16,090 nucleotides of DNA from Actinomycetota bacterium (GTDB lineage: Bacteria; Actinomycetota; Geothermincolia; Fen-727; Anoxymicrobiaceae): assembly GCA_003154635.1 (NCBI GenBank), contig PMDX01000057.1, positions 3,265 through 19,354 on the forward strand. Reading direction: 5' to 3'. Each line of letters begins with the position of its first letter. Position 1 is the stretch's first letter. The notes under the pieces were generated by a model that had not been told where the DNA came from, ran no database searches, and was given only the letters and a program-made list of their open reading frames with translations. A program made the position numbers and the translations under genes. Below are positions 6,980-13,218 of the stretch, piece after piece.

Positions 6980-7007
6980 AAACCTGGGGTCAGATCTGGT
7001 TTTTGAA
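6975..7007. repeat. Perfect 10-bp hairpin with GGGGTCAGATCT loop
   Basis: TTCAAAAACC (6975-6984) and GGTTTTTGAA (6998-7007) are perfect inverted repeats around a 13-base loop. It overlaps the end of dispersed repeat C and comes right after the stop of the sigma-like gene. It may end or attenuate transcription ahead of the sulfatase, or be a REP-type mobile palindrome. There is no T-run after it on the minus strand. Confidence 0.5.
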
Positions 7008-7011
7008 GGGG

Positions 7012-7992
7012 TCAGCCCTGGGGGGAGAGTTGGGGTAGGAGGTCGAAGAAGGGGAAGAGGGAGGGGTATTCGAAGGAGATTATCTCGGAGACGAGATCAG
7101 ATTCGAAATGGAGGACCTGGATCGAGTGTGCGATGTAGAGACCGGTCGTCACGTCGCGCCTGTAAACCCCGAATGCGAGCTGGCCGTTGGCACGACGGGG
7201 CAGGAGACGCCAGCGGCCTTCAGCACCCTCACCGAGACGGTCCACTTCGAGATGGGCGAGCACAGCGTCCCTGCCGCCGTACCAGGCCGCGCCCGGCACG
7301 ACCTGGAGCGTCACGCCGCCTGACAGTTGGCCGGCGAGGCTGCCGACACTTGTCGTTTCCCACGAATAGAGGTAACGCATGAATACCGCGGTCGCCGATT
7401 CGTCGCTCGGTGGCTCGCGCCTGCCGAGGTCCCTCAGATAGAAACCGTCCATATCGCCGCGGGCATCCTCGAGCAGCCCGATGGTCTTCGCCGGGCTCGT
7501 GACCATCGCCGCCGCGACTTCGACCACGTCCCAGCCGAGTACGTCGGAGAGCAGGAGCGCCGCCCGTCTGACCGGCTCGATCCTCTGGAGCGCTTCGATG
7601 AAGTAGAGGGAGATGCTCTCCCTGGTGCTGAATAGCGACTCGGTCAGGAATCCGGGTGCGTCCTCTACGATGGCCCCATTGTCCGGGTACAGGTCGTCAG
7701 GGAACGGCTCCAGCCAGCCGAAGTGCACGGGCTCACGGTTGAGCGCGACGGGGTCCGAAGGTTGCAGTGCGAGTGCGGGCAGCGTGCGCGGGGCCTTTTC
7801 CACGAGCGACTCGACGCAAGCTTCGACAGCCATCCGATACAGGGGCCATGCGCCCCCGGCCGCACCGGGACCCGGGCCCTGGCGCGCTCTGCGCAATATG
7901 TCCTCGGTAAGCCTGTCGGCCTCCAGCAATGACCCTGACATGCGGTAGGCAAACAACCTCAGCTCATCGCGATACTCCTCGATCCGTGACAC
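7012..7992 (-). CDS. Sigma-70 (ECF)-like protein with SnoaL-like C-terminal domain, 326 aa
   Basis: The layout follows the long ECF sigma factors of the SigX5 (SnoaL-containing) kind. The region 2-like start is YRDELRLFAYRMSGSLLEAD (7-26). FGWLEPFPDDLYP (91-103) is a family linker. ESISLYFIEALQRIEPVRRAALLLSDVLGW (125-154) corresponds to the start of region 4. The C-terminal SnoaL-like domain (about 205-320) has AWYGGRDAVLAHL, WRLLPRRANGQLAFGVYRRD and a tail FPFFDLLPQL. Region 2 is shorter than usual and the expected recognition helix reads TSPAKTIGLLEDAR, which departs from the normal form, so promoter binding is uncertain. GTG 7992 is chosen because it overlaps the anSME stop as TAGTG and has GGAG 7 bases upstream. 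It sits between maturase and sulfatase, so a role in their control is an inference. Confidence 0.82.
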   Translation of the reverse strand: MSRIEEYRDELRLFAYRMSGSLLEADRLTEDILRRARQGPGPGAAGGAWPLYRMAVEACVESLVEKAPRTLPALALQPSDPVALNREPVHFGWLEPFPDDLYPDNGAIVEDAPGFLTESLFSTRESISLYFIEALQRIEPVRRAALLLSDVLGWDVVEVAAAMVTSPAKTIGLLEDARGDMDGFYLRDLGRREPPSDESATAVFMRYLYSWETTSVGSLAGQLSGGVTLQVVPGAAWYGGRDAVLAHLEVDRLGEGAEGRWRLLPRRANGQLAFGVYRRDVTTGLYIAHSIQVLHFESDLVSEIISFEYPSLFPFFDLLPQLSPQG

Positions 7993-9353
7993 TACGCCGC
8001 TCCGTGACAGTGCTTGAACTTCTTGCTGCTCCCGCAAGGACAGGGGTCGTTGCGCCCCGCGGAGTCAAACGCCTCGAGTGTATGTGCCTCTTCCTCGGCG
8101 ATGATGTCCATGATATCCGCGGGAGAGCGACCAATCCGGTAGAGCTCGGCAATAGCGTTCATCGGCCCCTCGATATGCTCGAAGAAAGCTTTGTACCCGG
8201 CGCAGAGGTAGTTCAATCCGGACCCACCATCGGGGCTCTTCGCAAAACGGTTCTTGGGGCACTCCCCCCGGCACGCGAAGAGCACTTCGCAGTCGGTACA
8301 GCAACTGGGGAGGGTGTCCCGTTTGGCGGCGCGGAAGCTTCTCTGCTCATCCGAGGCGACGAGCTCGGATATCGGGCGCTCCATGATATTTCCGAGGAGG
8401 TTTCGCGGCTCGACAAAGTGGTCGCAGGAGTACAGGTCTCCGTTGTGCTCCAGTGCCAGCGCATCGCCGCACGATTCATCGAAGATGCACGCCAGTGCGG
8501 GCGCGCCCACCCACGAGGCGAACGCCGCTTCGAACATGTTCACGTGAACCCTGCCGACATCGGCGCGGAGCCACTCGTCGAAAATCGCGATCAGGAAGTC
8601 GCCCCACTGCGCGGGGTCGACGGACCGGTCGGTCACAGTGTTGCCTTGCTGCAGAAGCGTTGTGCCGTCGGCGTTGATGCGCTCGACGATCGGAATGAAC
8701 TGTATCCACTCGACGCCGAGTTCGTCGCGGAAGAACCCATAGACGTCGAGCGGGTGGGGCGCGTTTGCGGCGTTGACGGTGCAGAGGATGTTGAACTCCA
8801 CCCCTCGCTCCTGCATGAGCCGTGCGGCCCGCAACACCCTGTCGAACGTGGGCCCACCGCGCTTGTCATGGCGATACCGGTCATGGATCTCTCGCGGCCC
8901 GTCCATCGACAGGCCGACGAGGAAATGGTTTTCGCGCAGGAATTCGCACCACTCGTTGTCGAGGAGGGTGCCGTTGGTCTGGATCGTGTGTGAGACTTCC
9001 ACGCCGGTACCGGCGCACTGCCGGGCATATTCCACGGAGCGCCTGAAAAAATCGATGCCCATCATCGTCGGCTCCCCGCCCTGCCAGGCGACGATTGCCT
9101 CGGGGACATTTTGCGCGTCGATGTACTGGCGTACGTATTCGCGCATGACCTCGTCGTCCATGCGGAAGCGGCTGCCGGGGTAGAGCCTCTCCTTGGTCAA
9201 GAAGAAACAGTAGTCACAGTCGAGGTTGCAGACCGGGCCGGTAGGTTTGGCCATTACGTGAAAAGCGGATAGCCGCTGAGGCTTCTCCACTGGCGCCTCC
9301 CTTTTCGCAGAACCTGCATCGCAACAAGTATTCAATCCGAACCGGGCGCTCAT
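7992..9353 (-). CDS. Anaerobic sulfatase-maturating enzyme (radical SAM/SPASM), 453 aa
   Basis: It oxidises the active-site Cys of sulfatases to C-alpha-formylglycine without oxygen, by radical SAM chemistry. C42, C46 and C49 (CNLDCDYCFF) hold the SAM-binding 4Fe-4S cluster. WQGGEPTMMG (90-99), TIQTNGTLL and GLSMDGPREIHD follow the anSME pattern. The C-terminal half has the SPASM cysteines (ESCGD, YSCDHF, SCCTDCEVLFACRGECPKNRF, YLCAGY) for two auxiliary clusters, with the Asp of CDHF as the likely general base. The last 21 residues are a SEC-C zinc motif (NDPCPCGSSKKFKHCHG), common in anSMEs. ATG 9353 is supported by GGGGGAG with 7 bases of spacing. It heads a minus-strand group with the sigma-like gene and the sulfatase, which is its obvious client. 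Confidence 0.95.
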   Translation of the reverse strand: MSARFGLNTCCDAGSAKREAPVEKPQRLSAFHVMAKPTGPVCNLDCDYCFFLTKERLYPGSRFRMDDEVMREYVRQYIDAQNVPEAIVAWQGGEPTMMGIDFFRRSVEYARQCAGTGVEVSHTIQTNGTLLDNEWCEFLRENHFLVGLSMDGPREIHDRYRHDKRGGPTFDRVLRAARLMQERGVEFNILCTVNAANAPHPLDVYGFFRDELGVEWIQFIPIVERINADGTTLLQQGNTVTDRSVDPAQWGDFLIAIFDEWLRADVGRVHVNMFEAAFASWVGAPALACIFDESCGDALALEHNGDLYSCDHFVEPRNLLGNIMERPISELVASDEQRSFRAAKRDTLPSCCTDCEVLFACRGECPKNRFAKSPDGGSGLNYLCAGYKAFFEHIEGPMNAIAELYRIGRSPADIMDIIAEEEAHTLEAFDSAGRNDPCPCGSSKKFKHCHGAA

Positions 9354-9377
9354 GGCAATGCTCCCCCAGACCAAACA

Positions 9378-9433
9378 CTTGAGGGCGGTCTCTCCAGGCC
9401 GCCCGGAGTCAGGCCTGAGAGACCAGGCTCAAG
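9378..9433. repeat. Dispersed repeat copies D and E as an inverted pair (long hairpin)
   Basis: Copy D (9378-9403, plus) begins CTTGAGGGCGGTCTCTCCAG. Copy E (9410-9433, minus) reads CTTGAGCCTGGTCTCTCAGG. The arms are about 24 bases with roughly five mismatches and a loop of a few bases. The hairpin lies in the divergent gap, 25 bases upstream of the anSME start and upstream of the GntR promoter. Confidence 0.6.
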
Positions 9434-9454
9434 AAGAGAAGGGGGTTTCTTGAG

Positions 9455-9484
9455 TTGACAGGGGGGCTCTGGTGGGCATAGACT
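9455..9484 (+). promoter_or_regulatory. Promoter of the gntR-corrinoid module
   Basis: A perfect -35 TTGACA (9455-9460) and a -10 TAGACT (9479-9484, four of six) are 18 bases apart. The predicted start of transcription is near 9491, directly before the palindromic operator at 9494-9507 and 43 bases before the regulator's ATG. Confidence 0.5.
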
Positions 9485-9493
9485 CCCTGTATT

Positions 9494-9507
9494 CTTGTAT
9501 ATACAAG
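9494..9507. promoter_or_regulatory. Palindromic operator for the GntR/HutC-type regulator
   Basis: CTTGTATATACAAG is a perfect 14-bp palindrome. Its core GTATATAC fits the GTnTAnAC half-site pattern known for HutC-subfamily GntR repressors. It sits at the predicted +1, 27 bases before the regulator gene, so binding would block transcription of its own gene and probably of the corrinoid genes downstream. Confidence 0.65.
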
Positions 9508-9533
9508 TTGCGCTTAACGAAGCGGAGAACTCG

Positions 9534-10277
9534 ATGGATGGCGGCGAGAAGATAGACGCAGGCTCCTTCACCCCGGCGTACTTCCAGCTTGCGCAGATAA
9601 TCCATGGCGAGATAATGAGCGGCGAGCTCCGCGCGGGTGACCGCGTGCCGAGCGAGAACGAGCTCTCCGACCGCTACGGGCTGAGCCGGATGACAACAAG
9701 AAAAGCGATCGGCGTCCTTACCGACGAGGGCTTCGTCCGCCCCGAGAAAGGCAAGGGAACGTTCGTCAGCACGCCCAGGGTCGACGGAGGCATGTTCCTG
9801 ATACCGGATTTCCACGAGGAGATGCGCGAACAAGGTGTCGAATCCGAGGTCAGGCTGCTCGGCGTAAAGGTTGTTCGGGCGGGGCAGGTACAGGCCGACA
9901 GGCTGGGCACAAGGAAGGGCGAGCGCGTAATCTACCTCGAGAGGATTCTCGAGGGTGGAGGCGAGCCGCTCGTCTTCGACAGAAAGTATCTCCTCCTGGA
10001 CCGATCTCAACCACTGCTCGAGGCCGAGCTCGGACATGGCTTGACGGCGGACCTCTTCGCCGACGTGCCGGAGATGGCGCCGGTCAGGGCCGACCTCAGC
10101 CTCTCCGCCACCACACTCACGGCGCGCGAGGCGCGGCTTCTCGACAGCAGAAAGGGCGCGGCCGCGTTCTGCATGGAGCAACTCATCTACGCGGTCAACG
10201 ACAGGCGGGTCATATGGGGATGGATGATATACCGCGGCGACAGGTTCAACTTCAATTCTTCTAACCGACTTCTCTGA
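9534..10277 (+). CDS. GntR-family (HutC subfamily, UTRA) transcriptional regulator, 247 aa
   Basis: Residues 12-80 form the GntR winged-helix domain: PAYFQLAQIIHGEIMSGEL, then RVPSENELSDRYGLSRMTTRKAIGVLTDEGFV, then the wing KGKGTFV. Residues about 95-240 are a UTRA effector domain with YLERILEGGGEPLVFDRKYL and MEQLIYAVNDRRVIWGWMIYRGDRF, which would sense a small molecule. ATG 9534 is supported by GGAG 7 bases upstream; an upstream TTG at 9495 falls inside the operator and is unlikely. The stop at 10277 is within a few bases of the first corrinoid gene, so it is probably in one transcript with it. The effector is likely the methylated substrate of the module or a product of it, by inference. 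Confidence 0.93.
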   Translation: MDGGEKIDAGSFTPAYFQLAQIIHGEIMSGELRAGDRVPSENELSDRYGLSRMTTRKAIGVLTDEGFVRPEKGKGTFVSTPRVDGGMFLIPDFHEEMREQGVESEVRLLGVKVVRAGQVQADRLGTRKGERVIYLERILEGGGEPLVFDRKYLLLDRSQPLLEAELGHGLTADLFADVPEMAPVRADLSLSATTLTAREARLLDSRKGAAAFCMEQLIYAVNDRRVIWGWMIYRGDRFNFNSSNRLL

Positions 10278-10287
10278 GGTGATGCGG

Positions 10288-10929
10288 GTGGACTTGCCCG
10301 AGAGGCTCGTCAAAGCGATGGGAGACCTCGACGAGGATCAGGTGCTGGAGCTCGCGGGCAGCATGCTCGCCTCCGGCGCCGAGCCGCTCGAGATCATCGA
10401 GCTGTGCCGCGAAGGATTCAAGATCGTCGGCGACAGGTACGAGAGGCGCGAGTACTTTCTGAGCGGGCTCATCATCTCCGACGATATCTTCGGGAACGTA
10501 ATGGGCCTGCTCGATCGCTCGCAGTGCTTCAAGCTGGATGATTCTCAGAAGCTGGGCAAGGTTGTGCTTGGCGCTCCTCTCGGAGACGTGCACGACATCG
10601 GCAAAGAGATCGTATCAATGCTCCTGCGATGCTCTGGATTCGAGGTCGTCGACCTCGGAGTAAACGTAAGGCCGTCGGAGTTCCTCGAAGGCGCGGTCGA
10701 CAGCGGGGCGGGCGTGGTCGGGATAAGCGCGCTCATAACGATGGCTTACGAGCCGCTACGCGAGACAGTTGCCGCGTTCGAGCGCGAGGGACTGCGACAG
10801 CGGGTCAAGATAATGCTCGGCGGAGGCGCTGTCTCCCAGCGCGTGTGCGACTACGCCGGGGCGGATGCCTGGAGCCGCGACGCGTCAGATGCGGTCAAAT
10901 TCACCAGGCAGTTTTCTGGAAAGGAGTGA
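10288..10929 (+). CDS. Corrinoid (B12-binding) protein, MtaC/MtbC-like, 213 aa
   Basis: A methyl-carrying cobalamin protein. Residues about 1-85 are the helical cap domain (B12-binding 2 type) and about 88-210 a Rossmann-like B12 domain. DVHDIGK (100-106) contains H102, the lower axial ligand of cobalt. SALITMAY and MLGGGAV are the other corrinoid-binding blocks. Start choice: TGAGGTGAT (10275-10283) is an almost full anti-16S match and fits GTG 10288 best; ATG 10282 and GTG 10279 are in frame but too close to it. The gene begins right after the regulator stop and ends 5 bases before a second corrinoid gene. It would accept a methyl group from a substrate methyltransferase and pass it on. Confidence 0.92.
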   Translation: MDLPERLVKAMGDLDEDQVLELAGSMLASGAEPLEIIELCREGFKIVGDRYERREYFLSGLIISDDIFGNVMGLLDRSQCFKLDDSQKLGKVVLGAPLGDVHDIGKEIVSMLLRCSGFEVVDLGVNVRPSEFLEGAVDSGAGVVGISALITMAYEPLRETVAAFEREGLRQRVKIMLGGGAVSQRVCDYAGADAWSRDASDAVKFTRQFSGKE

Positions 10930-10934
10930 TTCTG

Positions 10935-11600
10935 GTGAGTGAGGACATTGCTGCATTGATAGCAGATGTGGACGAGGAGCGGACCCTGGCTGCCGTAGCG
11001 AGCGCGCTCGACGCCGGCACCGACCCGCTGCTGCTGGTCGAAGCCCTAAGGCATGGGATGTCTTCTGTCGGGGAACGGTTCGAGGCCCGGGAGTACTTCC
11101 TGCCGGACCTTATACTCTCCGCCGACATCTTCAACCAGGCGACGGCGCTCATCGAGCCCAGGCTCGAGGGCGGGAGCGGGCCGTCGAGGGGCGGCGTTGT
11201 CATCGGCACCGTCCAGGGCGATATCCACGATATAGGAAAGAACATCGTTGCGACGATGCTGCGGTGCTCCGGCTACGACGTCCACGACCTTGGTGTCGAC
11301 GTGCCCCCAGCCGCGTTCGTCGGGAAGGTGAAAGAAACCGGCGCGGGCCTTGTCGCCATGTCCGGACTGCTCACGTTTGCCTTCGACTCGATGAAAGAGA
11401 CCGTTCAGGCGTTTGCCGACGCGGGCCTGCGCGATTCGGTCAAGATGATGATAGGCGGCGGTCCGGTCAACGAGACAGTACTCGACTACTGCGGCGCCGA
11501 CGCGTACGGGAAAGACCCATCGGAAGCCATAAGGCTCGCTGGAGCTCTCATCGACGCTGCATTGCCACTTGGTTCTCAAACCAGGTCTAGACCTACTTGA
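10935..11600 (+). CDS. Second corrinoid (B12-binding) protein, MtaC/MtbC-like, 221 aa
   Basis: Paralogue of the gene just upstream, with the same two domains: cap about 1-80, and B12 domain about 86-210 with DIHDIGK (96-102; axial H98), SGLLTFAF and MIGGGPV. The two proteins share blocks such as REYFL, LRCSGY/F and the DxHDIGK loop, but differ widely elsewhere, so the duplication is not recent. GTG 10935 is chosen because AAGGAG lies 8 bases before it and everything upstream in this frame is a shadow of the first corrinoid gene. The last codons and stop run into dispersed repeat copy F, and the C-terminal tail (SQTRSRPT) may have been shaped by it. Confidence 0.92.
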   Translation: MSEDIAALIADVDEERTLAAVASALDAGTDPLLLVEALRHGMSSVGERFEAREYFLPDLILSADIFNQATALIEPRLEGGSGPSRGGVVIGTVQGDIHDIGKNIVATMLRCSGYDVHDLGVDVPPAAFVGKVKETGAGLVAMSGLLTFAFDSMKETVQAFADAGLRDSVKMMIGGGPVNETVLDYCGADAYGKDPSEAIRLAGALIDAALPLGSQTRSRPT

Positions 11601-11623
11601 GCCGGATCTCTCAGGCCCGGGTC
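11596..11623 (+). repeat. Dispersed repeat, copy F, overlapping a gene end
   Basis: CTTGAGCCGGATCTCTCAGG then CCCGGGTC, one mismatch from copy A in the shared 23-base core. Its TTGAG supplies the TGA stop (11598-11600) of the second corrinoid gene. A perfect palindrome AGGTCTAGACCT (11583-11594) lies just before it. Confidence 0.6.
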
Positions 11624-11675
11624 GGATACAGGCTTCAGCCACGCGAACGAGTCGGCATCGATTCAGGGGGGCAAT

Positions 11676-12917
11676 ATGAAGATGACCAAACGCCTTTTCG
11701 AGAACGACACGATGACGGCGGAGGAGCGGCTCCAGGCCGTGATTAACCTCCAGGTCCCGGACAGGGTGCCCTCGAGCCCGTTTATCTACTACTTCGCCGC
11801 GAAGTACGCGGGCATAACCGTCCACGAGCTGTGGAGCGAGCGCAAGAGGTACCTCGCGGCGATCGACAAGTGCTTCGACGAGCTGGGGCCGTGGGATGCC
11901 TATTACCCGGTCAACCCGCGTTATCCGGAGATCTACACTCTCATCATGCCGATGAAGGCTCGCTGGCCGGGCATAGACCTCCCGCCGGACAGCATCTGCC
12001 AGCTCCTCGAGACGGAGGTAATGAAAGCCGAGGATTACGCCTGGGTGAGTGAGATGGCTGGCAAGTGGGGGCGCCTTTCGTATGTCGGGTTCTTCCTGAG
12101 GATGATAGCTCGCGCGTGGGACCACATCGACGAGGGCTTTGGCGCGTTCACGTACGCAGTGCCGAGGATGGTCCACCACCTTGCCGGCTGGAGGCTGGAG
12201 TTCGACTCCTGGAGGCGGCGCGGTGTCACGACCCTTTACGGTTTCCTGCCCGAGGTGGCGTTCGACAGCTTCTCTCTTGCGCGAGGGCTGATGCCTTTTG
12301 TGAAAGATTGCAGGGTGCGCCCCGAGGAGGTTGCCAGGGCCGCCGAGGATCTAACCGAGGGTTACTACTTCATCACCAGGGTCATCTGCGCGCTCATGGG
12401 CATCCCGAGGGCCCAGTTGTTCCTTCACAGGTCCTCCAACGACTTCCTGTCGCCGAAGATGTTCAACGAGCTCGCGTTCCCATCACTCAAGAGCCTGGTG
12501 GACAGGCTCGTGGCGGCCGGTATTCAGGTCGTGTTGCACTGCGACGGCAACTGGGACCTCAACCTCGAGAAGCTCCGCGAGCTGCCGGCGGGAAACTGCA
12601 TCGTGGAGTTCGACGGGCCAAGCAATATCTTCCTGGCCAAGGAGGTCATAGGCGACCGGATGTGCATCATGGGAGACGTGCCGCCGGACATGCTCTGCCT
12701 TGCCTCCGTGTCCGAGGTCGACGAGTATTGCCATCGCCTGATCGAAGAGGTCGGCAAGGGCGGTGGCTACATTATGGCTTCGGGCTGCGAGGTGCCGCCC
12801 AACGCCAGGCCCGAGAACGTCAGGGCCATGCTGGGCTCCGTGACCAAGTACGGGTATTACGGGACGAAACCGCGCGAACAGTCACCCATCCCCGAGCCAC
12901 ACACCATGCCCACTTGA
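11676..12917 (+). CDS. Uroporphyrinogen decarboxylase-family (MtaA/CmuA-like) methyltransferase, 413 aa
   Basis: The fold is that of UroD-related zinc methyltransferases, which move methyl groups to or from corrinoid proteins. The N-terminus has TAEERLQAVINLQVPDRVP. The zinc-site region VVLHCDGNW (286-293) has H288, then C289 and D290. GDVPPDML (333-340) and GYIMASGCEVPPNARPENVRAM (364-385) follow, the latter with C371 as the expected Cys ligand. MtaA-type enzymes have H-x-C at the first site, so this enzyme has Asp where Cys is usual. The ATG at 11676 has a weak GGGGGG site 4 bases before it. It follows the two corrinoid genes by 75 bases, and by context is their partner. It is clearly not the haem-pathway HemE enzyme, because of the length, the motifs and the neighbours. 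Confidence 0.9.
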   Translation: MKMTKRLFENDTMTAEERLQAVINLQVPDRVPSSPFIYYFAAKYAGITVHELWSERKRYLAAIDKCFDELGPWDAYYPVNPRYPEIYTLIMPMKARWPGIDLPPDSICQLLETEVMKAEDYAWVSEMAGKWGRLSYVGFFLRMIARAWDHIDEGFGAFTYAVPRMVHHLAGWRLEFDSWRRRGVTTLYGFLPEVAFDSFSLARGLMPFVKDCRVRPEEVARAAEDLTEGYYFITRVICALMGIPRAQLFLHRSSNDFLSPKMFNELAFPSLKSLVDRLVAAGIQVVLHCDGNWDLNLEKLRELPAGNCIVEFDGPSNIFLAKEVIGDRMCIMGDVPPDMLCLASVSEVDEYCHRLIEEVGKGGGYIMASGCEVPPNARPENVRAMLGSVTKYGYYGTKPREQSPIPEPHTMPT

Positions 12918-13050
12918 GCACGGACCAATCACTTGACCCTGCTTAAAGCGGAGGGGGAAGTGCCTTGCCTGCTTGTGTTCCCCAGGCTTATTGAAGACCA
13001 TAGGGGAGGCCTGCTCCGCAACGCTTCGGTCTGAAATCAGGTGAGTCTTT

Positions 13051-13098
13051 CGAAGCCGCCAAAAGGGCAACGCGCTCTTCGGCGGCTCGTTTGTTCTT
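13051..13098 (+). terminator. Rho-independent terminator-like hairpin after the UroD-family gene
   Basis: CGAAGCCGCC (13051-13060) pairs with GGCGGCTCG (13081-13089) with one bulged base, followed by TTTGTTCTT (13090-13098). The loop of 20 bases is longer than usual. It would close the gntR-corrinoid-UroD transcript. Confidence 0.55.
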
Positions 13099-13120
13099 GA
13101 TGGAGCAGGACAAGAACGGT

Positions 13121-13136
13121 CTGACAGGCCTATCAG
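13121..13136. promoter_or_regulatory. Near-perfect 16-bp palindrome upstream of the MMPL promoter
   Basis: CTGACAGGCCTATCAG pairs with itself with a single wobble on each side. It lies just above the expected -35 position of the promoter at 13164-13172, where a dimeric repressor or activator could bind. No regulator gene is next to it. Confidence 0.35.
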
Positions 13137-13163
13137 GCGGGGGAGCACCGGGTTCGCGGTTGA

Positions 13164-13172
13164 TGCTATACT
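13164..13172 (+). promoter_or_regulatory. Extended -10 promoter of the MMPL gene
   Basis: TGCTATACT is an extended -10 element (TG, one base, then TATACT with five of six consensus bases). Transcription would start near 13179, 40 bases before the ATG. No strong -35 is seen, which is usual for extended -10 promoters. Confidence 0.45.
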
Positions 13173-13218
13173 CTTACGTTGTTTGGACGGTTGGTCGATG
13201 CGCTCGGGAAAGGCATGA

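Larger units (their letters stand above)
12918..13218. other. Intergenic region between UroD-family gene and MMPL gene
   Basis: This 300-base stretch holds no convincing gene on either strand. The identifiable parts are a terminator-like hairpin (13051-13098), a near-palindrome (13121-13136) and an extended -10 promoter (13164-13172). The stretch 12990-13045 has several short inverted repeats (for example GGAG/CTCC and AGACC/GGTCT) that could be structured RNA, but I do not recognise a known family. Confidence 0.5.

Noticed and set aside
7929..8993. Long plus-strand open frame (354 codons) opposite the anSME gene
   Set aside because: It lies wholly antisense to a well-supported radical SAM gene, has no recognisable domain, and is expected from high-GC codon use.
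9429..10313. Minus-strand open frame (294 codons) opposite the GntR gene
   Set aside because: It is the mirror of the regulator frame and also runs through the promoter and operator; there is no family similarity.
10629..10934. N-terminal extension of the second corrinoid protein
   Set aside because: This part overlaps the first corrinoid gene in another frame and is arginine-rich shadow sequence; the GTG at 10935 with AAGGAG upstream is the better start.
2990..11623. CRISPR array as an explanation for the repeated CTCTCAGGCCCGGGTC segments
   Set aside because: Copies are kilobases apart, in both orientations, with no regular spacers and no cas genes.
11046..12179. Long minus-strand open frame (377 codons) across the second corrinoid and UroD-family genes
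   Set aside because: It is antisense to two strongly supported genes, spans their boundary, and its product is rich in Arg and His with no domain signal.
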